From: an uncultured Collinsella sp. | GTDB taxonomy: Bacteria > Actinomycetota > Coriobacteriia > Coriobacteriales > Coriobacteriaceae | DNA: 11,016 nucleotides | Direction: 5' to 3' | Assembly: GCA_900541125.1 (NCBI GenBank) | Contig: UQIK01000038.1 | Coordinates: 1-11,016 of the forward strand | Part shown: positions 6,321-11,016 of the stretch, piece by piece | Position numbering within the stretch: the first letter of the stretch is position 1 | How the letters are laid out: every line of letters begins with the position of its first letter | Made by a program: the position numbers and the translations under genes | Notes under the pieces: model-generated | What the model was told of the DNA's origin: nothing | What the model saw: the letters and a program-made list of their open reading frames with translations, nothing else | Database searches by the model: none

Positions 6321-7259
6321 ATGCTGTTGTCCGGTATCATCGCTGCCCTTACCAGCCTTTTGATTCCCATCATCATTCTGTTGCTGCTGCTTCCCAACGC
6401 CTGCTACGTCGTTGAACAGCAGCATGCCGTGATCATCGAGCGTCTGGGCAAGTTTAACCGCATCGTCAACGCGGGCTTCCACATGAAGGTGCCCGTGATC
6501 GACCGCAAGGCCGCCACGGTGAGTCTGCGAACCATGAAAAACGGTTTTGGCATCGACGTTAAGACCCAGGACAACGTGACCATCGGCCTTGAGGTCTCTG
6601 CTCAGTACCACGTGAGCTATGACATGGGCGCCGGCCCGGCAGATTCGGGCATCTACAAGAGCTACTATATGCTGCAGGAGCCCGTCGACCAGATGCGTGA
6701 CTTCATCACCGACGCCCTGCGCTCTTCGATTCCCGTCTACACACTCGATGAGGTCTTTGCCAAGAAGGACGACATCGCCAAGGATGTCAACGCTACCGTT
6801 TCCGAGCAGATGGCCGCCTACGGCTTCACCCTCGTGTCGACGCTCATCACCAAAATCGCACTGCCGACCGAGGTTGAGAACTCCATGAACGACATCAACG
6901 CCGCCCAGCGCAAGCGCGCTGCGGCACAGGAGCTCGCTGAGGCAGACCGCATCAAGCGCGTCACCGAGGCGACCGCCGAGGCTGAGGCGATGGAAAAGGC
7001 GGGCGAGGGCATCGCCAACCAGCGCAAGGCCATCGCGCTGGGCATCAAGGATTCGCTCGAGATCATCCAGGAGACGGGAGTCGGTAACGACGAGGCCAAC
7101 CAGCTGTTCATGTTTACGCAGTGGTCCGAGATGATGACGGAGTTCGCTCGTACGGGTAAAACCTCGACGGTCGTGCTGCCGAGCGATTTCTCGCAGTCGG
7201 CCTCGATGTTCGAGCAGATGCTGACAGCCAGCAAAGTTCAAAACGATTCGAAGGAGTAG
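6321..7259 (+). CDS. SPFH/band-7 domain membrane protein
   Basis: SPFH (stomatin/prohibitin/flotillin/HflK-C) proteins are single-span, membrane-anchored oligomers that organise membrane microdomains or guide partner proteases. This 312-residue protein has one N-terminal hydrophobic segment (about 4-24), then the band-7 domain: VEQQHAVIIERLGKFNRIV (31-49), GFHMKVPVIDR (52-62), KTQDNVTIGLEVSAQYHV (81-98) and LDEVFAKKDDIAKDV (142-156). An Ala/Glu-rich helical region with likely coiled-coil character follows (about 183-250), containing the usual AAQRKRAAAQELAEADRIK pattern (194-212). The style is closest to the slipin/HIR-like branch. Its stop is 6 bases before the rlmH start, and the rlmH ribosome site lies inside its last codons, so the two are probably translated together. 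The partner is unknown. Confidence 0.9.
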   Translation: MLLSGIIAALTSLLIPIIILLLLLPNACYVVEQQHAVIIERLGKFNRIVNAGFHMKVPVIDRKAATVSLRTMKNGFGIDVKTQDNVTIGLEVSAQYHVSYDMGAGPADSGIYKSYYMLQEPVDQMRDFITDALRSSIPVYTLDEVFAKKDDIAKDVNATVSEQMAAYGFTLVSTLITKIALPTEVENSMNDINAAQRKRAAAQELAEADRIKRVTEATAEAEAMEKAGEGIANQRKAIALGIKDSLEIIQETGVGNDEANQLFMFTQWSEMMTEFARTGKTSTVVLPSDFSQSASMFEQMLTASKVQNDSKE

Positions 7260-7265
7260 ACGCGC

Positions 7266-7736
7266 GTGAAATACACCGTCGTTTGCGTCGGTAAGCTCAA
7301 GGAGCGCTTTTGGAAGGACGCGTGCGCTGAGTACACCAAGCGCCTAGGTGCCTATGCCAAGGTTGATATCCGCGAGGTGGCCGATATCGACCCGGCTAAG
7401 GCGGGCGGCGTGGATGCCGCCCGCGACAAGGAGGGGGCGGCAATTCTTGCTGCATTGCCGTCTCGGGCGCATGTGATCCTGCTAGCTATCGAGGGCAAGG
7501 AGCGTTCGAGTGAGGAGCTCTCGGCGCGGCTCGACGATCTTATGCTGCGAGGCAGCAGCGACATTGCCTTTGTAATCGGCGGTTCGGACGGCGTGAGTGA
7601 TGACGTGCGCGCACGAGCCGACGAGATGCTCAGCTTTGGACGCATTACCTTGCCGCATAACCTGGCGCGTGTGGTGCTGCTAGAGCAGATTTACCGTGCC
7701 TGCAAGATCAGTCGTGGCGAGCCGTATCACAAATAG
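7266..7736 (+). CDS. rlmH: 23S rRNA (pseudouridine1915-N3)-methyltransferase RlmH
   Basis: RlmH is a SPOUT-class methyltransferase that uses S-adenosylmethionine to modify pseudouridine 1915 in helix 69 of 23S rRNA on assembled 70S ribosomes. The 156-residue protein has the usual family length, the opening KYTVVCVGKLKE (2-13), LLAIEGKE (72-79), VIGGSDGVS (103-111), and the trefoil-knot end ITLPHNLARVVLLEQIYRA (127-145) and ISRGEPYHK (148-156). It starts with GTG at 7266. AAGGAG at 7251-7256, within the end of the SPFH gene, is 9 bases upstream. No terminator is evident before proC. Confidence 0.96.
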   Translation: MKYTVVCVGKLKERFWKDACAEYTKRLGAYAKVDIREVADIDPAKAGGVDAARDKEGAAILAALPSRAHVILLAIEGKERSSEELSARLDDLMLRGSSDIAFVIGGSDGVSDDVRARADEMLSFGRITLPHNLARVVLLEQIYRACKISRGEPYHK

Positions 7737-7809
7737 GTCGGCAATACGAAACAATGGCGTGGGACAATACCTTTCGTTTTGAGGAATGTGTCTGAAAGGA
7801 CTATGAGAT

Positions 7810-8580
7810 ATGAAGATTGGATTTGTCGGTTTTGGCAATATGGCGAGCGCTATGGCCGATGGCTGGATCGCTGCCGGTGTAGCTGCGAGCGACATGTGCG
7901 CCTGTGCGGGTCGCTACGACGCACTGGTTGAGCGCTGCGAGGCGCGCGGCATGGTCGCCTGCCACGATGCCGCCGAGGTTGTCGCCGCATCCGATATCGT
8001 GGTCGCTGCGGTCAAACCCTACATGATCGAGAAGGTATTCGCCCCGCTCAAGGATGCTCTTGCCAAAAAAGTCGTTCTGTCGGTTGCCTGGACCTGGGAC
8101 AGTGCCAAGTGGGAGCAGGTCCTGCCGGGCGTCGCGCATATCTCGACGGTGCCCAACACACCGGTTTCGGTGGGCGAGGGCGTCATCGCTTGCGAGAAGT
8201 CCTCTACGCTCAACGGCGAGCAGCGTGCTGTTGTGCTCGACCTGCTCGGTAAGCTTGGCGCTGTCGTCGAACTCGATACGAGCCTGCTGTTTGTGGGCGG
8301 CACGGTGGGTGGTTGCGCTCCGGCATTTGTCGCCATGGCAATCGAGGCCCTGGGTGATGCAGCGGTCAAGCACGGTATCCCGCGTGCCGATGCCTATCGC
8401 ATTGTGAGCCAGATGGTGTTGGGTACGGCAAAGCTGCAGCTTGCAACTGGCCAGCATCCTGCGGCGATGAAGGATGCCGTATGCTCGCCCGGCGGTGCCA
8501 CCATCAAGGGCGTCATCGCGCTCGAGGATGCCGGCATGCGCAGCGCCCTGGTCAAGGCCATCGACGCAACTCTCCAGTAA
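7810..8580 (+). CDS. proC: Pyrroline-5-carboxylate reductase (ProC family)
   Basis: P5C reductase makes L-proline from 1-pyrroline-5-carboxylate with NAD(P)H. The 256-residue protein opens with a Rossmann motif, IGFVGFGNMASAM (3-15), and has AAVKPY (66-71), VPNTPVSVGEG (114-124), ATGQHP (212-217) and KDAVCSPGGATIKGVIALE (221-239). Several positions differ from canonical ProC: MPNTP reads VPNTP, the SGSGPAY-type motif reads GGCAPAF (167-173), and the strand after VVLS reads VAWTWDS. It is slightly shorter than the common length of about 265-275. GAAAGGA at 7794-7800 is 9 bases before ATG 7810; another ATG at 7803 is out of frame. A weak GACAAT (7763-7768) could be a -10 box. The family is sure; the reaction is likely but not proven, given these changes. 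Confidence 0.87.
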   Translation: MKIGFVGFGNMASAMADGWIAAGVAASDMCACAGRYDALVERCEARGMVACHDAAEVVAASDIVVAAVKPYMIEKVFAPLKDALAKKVVLSVAWTWDSAKWEQVLPGVAHISTVPNTPVSVGEGVIACEKSSTLNGEQRAVVLDLLGKLGAVVELDTSLLFVGGTVGGCAPAFVAMAIEALGDAAVKHGIPRADAYRIVSQMVLGTAKLQLATGQHPAAMKDAVCSPGGATIKGVIALEDAGMRSALVKAIDATLQ

Positions 8581-8620
8581 AACCTGCCATTTAGGGACAG
8601 GTTTATTTTGGCAGGTTTTT
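8581..8620 (+). terminator. Terminator-like hairpin after proC
   Basis: AACCTGCCA (8581-8589) pairs with TGGCAGGTT (8609-8617) around a 19-base loop and is followed by a run of T ending at 8620. It begins at the base after the proC stop. The stem is only moderately GC-rich and the loop is long, so it may be weaker than the downstream hairpin. Confidence 0.5.
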
Positions 8621-8643
8621 CCTGCGGTTTTGTCGTATATGCG

Positions 8644-8686
8644 AAAAGCGCCCCGCAACCGGATCGTTACCGGTTGCGGGGCGCTT
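8644..8686 (-). terminator. 17-bp hairpin terminator between convergent genes
   Basis: The two 17-base arms (8646-8662 and 8670-8686) pair perfectly around the 7-base loop ATCGTTA; the stem is GC-rich and closed by AAG/CTT. On the minus strand it is followed by TTTT (8647-8644), a proper terminator for the small membrane protein gene. On the plus strand it is followed by CTTGCATTT, so it may also stop transcripts from proC. Confidence 0.8.
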
Positions 8687-8737
8687 GCATTTGCCCAGAT
8701 AAAACCGACCAAAATAAACCTGTCCCTTTTTGGCAGG

Positions 8738-8911
8738 TTAGTCCCAGAAGCTGTCTTCCTCATCCTCGGACTTGGGCCCGCGGTCGACGTACATCTTATG
8801 GGTGCGCTTCTCCATTACAAAGGCAAGAATCGCAAATAACAGGATGCCGCCGGCGAAAAGGATGGCAAAACCGGTGCGGGTGCCAAACAAAAAGGAAAAA
8901 ACTGCGTCCAT
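8738..8911 (-). CDS. Small single-span membrane protein, 57 residues
   Basis: A short minus-strand frame runs from ATG at 8911 to TAA at 8740-8738. It begins MDAVFSFLFGTRTG, has a hydrophobic segment at about residues 15-33 (FAILFAGGILLFAILAFVM), then a basic patch EKRTHKMYVDR (34-44) and an acidic tail ending SEDEEDSFWD (48-57). The ribosome site AGAAGG (8923-8918) stands 6 bases before the ATG. The basic residues after the span suggest that the C-terminus faces the cytoplasm. It converges on proC, diverges from serS and has its own terminator. I do not recognise the family. The ribosome site, membrane segment, designed-looking tail and terminator together support a real gene. Confidence 0.8.
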   Translation of the reverse strand: MDAVFSFLFGTRTGFAILFAGGILLFAILAFVMEKRTHKMYVDRGPKSEDEEDSFWD

Positions 8912-8917
8912 TGGGTG

Positions 8918-8923
8918 CCTTCT
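8918..8923 (-). promoter_or_regulatory. Ribosome binding site of the small membrane protein
   Basis: Read on the minus strand, AGAAGG lies 6 bases upstream of ATG 8911. It is the main support for translation of this short frame. Confidence 0.7.
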
Positions 8924-8935
8924 TGCGTAGTTGAG

Positions 8936-8965
8936 TTGGGTCGTAAACGCTCATAAGTATATACT
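8936..8965 (+). promoter_or_regulatory. Possible serS promoter overlapping a divergent one
   Basis: TTGGGT (8936-8941) and TATACT (8960-8965) are spaced 18 bases apart and point towards serS. The -10 box lies in the palindrome AAGTATATACTT, so the minus strand carries TATACT too (8961-8956), with TTGTAC (8982-8977) 15 bases upstream of it. Two back-to-back promoters may share this site. Confidence 0.5.
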
Positions 8966-8993
8966 TGCCCATACATGTACAAGGTTGCAACCT
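8955..8993. promoter_or_regulatory. Three perfect palindromes in the serS divergent region
   Basis: AAGTATATACTT (8955-8966), TACATGTA (8972-8979) and AGGTTGCAACCT (8982-8993) follow each other within 39 bases, between the small membrane protein gene and serS. They lie at or just downstream of the putative serS -10 box. They could be operator sites for a dimeric regulator. No regulator gene is present in the window. Confidence 0.45.
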
Positions 8994-9012
8994 AAATGGA
9001 ATGTATATCGCC

Positions 9013-9017
9013 GGAGG
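9013..9017 (+). promoter_or_regulatory. Ribosome binding site deciding the serS start
   Basis: GGAGG ends 5 bases before ATG 9023. This rules out the longer in-frame start at ATG 8996, which would place the ribosome site inside the gene. It also gives the normal SerRS N-terminus MLDIKFVREN. Confidence 0.9.
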
Positions 9018-9022
9018 ATCTA

Positions 9023-10306
9023 ATGCTTGATATCAAGTTTGTTCGCGAGAACCCCGATGCCATCGATGTCGCCATGGCTAACCGCCAGACGTCTTGGGAT
9101 CGCGAGAAGTTCTTTGAGCTCGACGACGAGCGCCGTGCCGTCATCACCGAGGTCGAGGAGCTCCAGGCTACGCGCAATGCCGAGTCCAAGAAGATCGGCG
9201 CCCTGATGAAGGAGGGCAAGAAGGACGAGGCCGAGGCCGCCAAGGAGGCCGTGCGCGCCGTCAACGAGAAGATTGACGGTCTGGCCGAGCGCCGCACCGC
9301 TCTCGAGCAGGAGCAGTACGACTTCATGGCTCACCTGCCCAACATTCCGTGCGATGCCACCCCGTACGGTAAGGACGAGGACGAGAACATCGAGCGTCGC
9401 CGCTGGGGCACCCCGCGCGAGTTCGACTTCGACTTTAAGCCGCACTGGGATCTGGGCACCGATCTGGACATCCTCGACTTCGAGCGCGGCAACAAGCTCT
9501 CCGGCAGCCGCTTCACCGTTCTCGGTGGCGCCGGCGCCCGCCTGGAGCGTGCCCTTATCAACTTCTTCCTCGATACGCACACCAGCCGTGGCTTCAAGGA
9601 GTGGTGGCCGCCTATCGTCGTCAAGCGTCAGACCATGTTCGGCACGGGTCAGCTGCCCAAGTTTGAGGACGACGCCTATCACGTCTCGGGCGACAACTTC
9701 CTGATCCCCACCGCCGAGGTCGTGCTTACCAACCTGCACGCCGGCGAGGTCCTCGATGCCGACACTCTGCCGCGCCGCTACACCGCCTTCACCCCCTGCT
9801 TCCGCGAGGAGGCCGGTTCCGCCGGTCGCGACACCCGCGGCATCATCCGTCAGCACGAGTTCGACAAGGTCGAGATGGTCAAGTTCGCTAAGCCGGAGGA
9901 GTCCGACGAGGAACTCGAGAGCATGACCGCCGAGGCCGAGTACCTGCTGCAGCAGCTGGGCCTTCCGTATCGCGTGATTAGCCTGTGCACCGGCGACTTG
10001 GGCTTCTCTGCCCGTCAGACCTACGACGTCGAGGTCTGGCTGCCGAGCTACAACGCCTACAAGGAGATCAGCTCCTGCTCCAACTGCGGTGACTTCCAGG
10101 CTCGCCGCGCCAACATCAAGTATCGCGACCCCGAGAACTTCAAGGGTTCGCGCTACCTGCACACTCTCAACGGTTCCGGCCTGCCGGCCGGCCGCACCAT
10201 GGCCGCCATTCTGGAGAACTACCAGAACGCCGACGGCACCATCACGATCCCCGAGGTTCTGCGTCCTTACATGGGCGGTCTCGAGAAGATCGAGCCGGTC
10301 GCGTAA
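9023..10306 (+). CDS. serS: Serine--tRNA ligase (SerRS)
   Basis: SerRS charges tRNA-Ser (and tRNA-Sec where present) with serine. The 427-residue protein has the N-terminal LDIKFVRENPD segment and a long antiparallel coiled coil (about 28-100, rich in Glu, Lys and Ala) that grips the long variable arm of the tRNA. The class II catalytic domain shows IPTAEVVLTNLH (228-239), motif 2 as CFREEAGSAGRDTRGIIRQH (259-278), FDKVEMVKF (280-288), KEISSCSNCGDFQARRANI (347-365) and motif 3 as NGSGLPAGRTMAAILENYQ (383-401). Length is standard. It has strongly biased, C/G-ending codons like metG, suggesting high expression. I see no T-box leader; the space upstream is too short. A terminator follows. Confidence 0.98.
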   Translation: MLDIKFVRENPDAIDVAMANRQTSWDREKFFELDDERRAVITEVEELQATRNAESKKIGALMKEGKKDEAEAAKEAVRAVNEKIDGLAERRTALEQEQYDFMAHLPNIPCDATPYGKDEDENIERRRWGTPREFDFDFKPHWDLGTDLDILDFERGNKLSGSRFTVLGGAGARLERALINFFLDTHTSRGFKEWWPPIVVKRQTMFGTGQLPKFEDDAYHVSGDNFLIPTAEVVLTNLHAGEVLDADTLPRRYTAFTPCFREEAGSAGRDTRGIIRQHEFDKVEMVKFAKPEESDEELESMTAEAEYLLQQLGLPYRVISLCTGDLGFSARQTYDVEVWLPSYNAYKEISSCSNCGDFQARRANIKYRDPENFKGSRYLHTLNGSGLPAGRTMAAILENYQNADGTITIPEVLRPYMGGLEKIEPVA

Positions 10307-10330
10307 CTTGGCTGCATAGGGGATATGAAA

Positions 10331-10357
10331 GGGCGCTCCTTCGGGGGCGCCCTATTT
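10331..10357 (+). terminator. Rho-independent terminator after serS
   Basis: GGGCGCTCC (10331-10339) pairs with GGGGCGCCC (10344-10352), with one G-T pair, around a stable TTCG tetraloop, followed by TATTT. It lies 24 bases after the serS stop. Confidence 0.85.
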
Positions 10358-10418
10358 CGTGCGTAGGTCCATACCATGCCGTGCGGACAGCTCAATAGAA
10401 AACACACGAACAACTGTT

Positions 10419-10446
10419 CTGTATACAGCCATCTACCTGCTATGCT
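10419..10446 (+). promoter_or_regulatory. Promoter and possible operator for the 125-residue gene
   Basis: TATGCT (10441-10446) is preceded by TG at 10438-10439, making an extended -10 box. A perfect 10-bp palindrome CTGTATACAG (10419-10428) sits where the -35 box would be, so a bound regulator would block or replace -35 contacts. The rest of the 173-base gap after serS holds only the serS terminator. Confidence 0.45.
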
Positions 10447-10479
10447 TTTGCTAAATAAGAGCGAGAGAAAGGGGACGCG

Positions 10480-10857
10480 ATGGAGCTGTTTGATGATCGG
10501 GTGGTTTTGTTTGAGAGCGACGAGGGCGGGGAGTACCTGCTTGTAACGTGTGGGCCGTCTGGCATGGGTGGCTTGGTGGTTCGGCAGACGAGTGAGGGTC
10601 CGTTGACCCAATGGTGCTTTGAGGAGTCGCCGCATGTGGTCGAGACCTTTGTGACGCACGAGGGGCTTGTGGCGCTGGAGCACTTCTATGGAGTTGGGAC
10701 TTCCAACCAGGTCGCGCGCATGCTGAGCATCTCGTTTGCCGATTATGATTGTGCCCAGCGGGTGAGATCGCTCCTGAGGGAACTTGATGCTAAGTTCGAC
10801 GTGATCGAAAAGCCAATCGATCGTACGGGGAACGGCGGTATATGCGGAGCAGCATGA
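10480..10857 (+). CDS. Hypothetical protein, 125 residues
   Basis: I do not recognise this protein. It is acidic and soluble, with no signal peptide or membrane segment. It starts MELFDDRVVLFESDEGGEYLLV and looks mainly like beta strands with glycine turns up to about residue 75, then a helical stretch with ARMLSISFADYDCAQRVRSLLREL (79-102). The C-terminus is glycine-rich. AAAGGGG at 10468-10474 is 5 bases before ATG 10480. An extended -10 promoter lies upstream, and the serS terminator separates it from serS. It uses more GTG, TTG and GGG codons than serS, suggesting lower expression or a different origin. There is no clear terminator before tRNA-Arg. Cysteines at 24, 46, 91 and 122 do not form a recognisable metal motif. 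Confidence 0.72.
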   Translation: MELFDDRVVLFESDEGGEYLLVTCGPSGMGGLVVRQTSEGPLTQWCFEESPHVVETFVTHEGLVALEHFYGVGTSNQVARMLSISFADYDCAQRVRSLLRELDAKFDVIEKPIDRTGNGGICGAA

Positions 10858-10893
10858 CAAAACTGCGTTCCACAAAAAAGTTTGAGATTGTGC

Positions 10894-10922
10894 TTGACTC
10901 CAATAAGCTAAAGTGGTTTTAT
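10894..10922 (+). promoter_or_regulatory. Promoter for tRNA-Arg
   Basis: TTGACT (10894-10899) and TTTTAT (10917-10922) are 17 bases apart; TTTATA at 18 bases is an alternative. The predicted start is about 6 bases before the tRNA. Confidence 0.65.
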
Positions 10923-10934
10923 ATGTCTTGCGCT

Positions 10935-11011
10935 GCGGCGTTACCTCAGCTGGATAGAGGGTCTGACTACGAATCAGAACGTCATAGGTTCGAATCCTAT
11001 ACGCCGCACCA
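10935..11011 (+). tRNA. tRNA-Arg (anticodon ACG)
   Basis: The 77-base cloverleaf has acceptor stem GCGGCGT (10935-10941) with ACGCCGC (11001-11007), D arm CCTC/GAGG, anticodon stem TCTGA/TCAGA with loop CTACGAA (anticodon ACG at 10969-10971), T stem ATAGG/CCTAT with TTCGAAT, and encoded CCA at the end. A34 is expected to be edited to inosine by TadA, so it would read CGU, CGC and CGA. Confidence 0.97.
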
Positions 11012-11016
11012 ATTGA

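Larger units (their letters stand above)
8581..8739. repeat. Nested inverted-repeat element between convergent genes
   Basis: The arms 8581-8611 and 8709-8739 are 31 bases each and match as inverted repeats at 28 of 31 positions; they differ only at positions 10-12, TTT against AAA. Each carries GGGACAGGTTTATTTTGG, in opposite orientations. The left arm starts directly after the proC stop codon, and the right arm overlaps the stop codon of the minus-strand gene. A perfect 17-bp hairpin lies between them. Sequences like GGGACAGGTTTATTTT recur at the edges of short repeats in unrelated genomes, from general recollection only. A small mobile element or a shared 3'-end structure are both possible. 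Confidence 0.65.

Noticed and set aside
8474..8839. Plus-strand frame of 121 codons across the proC end and the repeat
   Set aside because: It runs out of frame through proC, both repeat arms and the opposite strand of the small membrane protein, and has no ribosome site.
8912..9022. T-box or other riboswitch upstream of serS
   Set aside because: The space is about 100 bases and shared with a divergent promoter. There is no T-box consensus and no terminator/antiterminator pair.
8996..9022. Longer SerRS start at ATG 8996
   Set aside because: It would add nine residues not seen in SerRS and would place the strong GGAGG inside the coding region.
9020..10162. Minus-strand open frame (380 codons) opposite serS
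   Set aside because: It is a shadow of strongly biased serS codons; it reads as repeated Leu/Gly/Val runs with no recognisable domain.
1..11016. CRISPR array, prophage, toxin-antitoxin pair or defence system
   Set aside because: No regularly spaced direct repeats, and no integrase, transposase, nuclease-helicase or toxin-like genes were seen. TatD is a housekeeping-type nuclease in a normal setting.

Overview
The window looks like chromosomal DNA from a GC-rich (roughly 60%) Gram-positive bacterium of the Actinomycetota, most likely class Coriobacteriia and probably near Collinsella. That placement is an inference from codon usage, protein style, strong GGAGG-type ribosome sites, tRNA genes with encoded CCA, and the style of the intergenic repeats. 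No database search was possible.

Layout. Bases 1-57 are the tail of an upstream unit with a rho-independent terminator. A GH5-like (exo-1,3-beta-glucanase fold) protein follows at 308-1369, then rsmI (1376-2254) and metG (2324-3925), closed by a terminator. Next is an overlapping rsmA-tatD pair (4036-5803), then tRNA-Leu(CAG) with its own promoter and terminator. Bases 5970-6300 hold no convincing gene but contain an element of about 227 bp bounded by 34-base inverted repeats. An SPFH/band-7 membrane protein and rlmH form a tight pair (6321-7736), followed by proC (7810-8580). proC converges on a 57-residue membrane protein on the minus strand (8738-8911). Between them lies a nested inverted-repeat structure with a 17-bp perfect hairpin. 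That small gene diverges from serS (9023-10306) across an 84-97 base region with three perfect palindromes. After the serS terminator come a 125-residue protein of unknown function and tRNA-Arg(ACG).

Function. Most genes serve translation: two aminoacyl-tRNA synthetases (MetRS, SerRS), three rRNA methyltransferases (RsmI and RsmA on 16S, RlmH on 23S) and two tRNAs. proC makes proline. TatD is a metal-dependent nuclease or hydrolase.

The unusual parts are the GH5 protein, which lacks the family's acid/base Glu and two other active-site residues but keeps the nucleophile; the two inverted-repeat elements; the small membrane protein; and the palindrome-rich divergent promoter. I see no CRISPR array, prophage, transposase gene or defence system.
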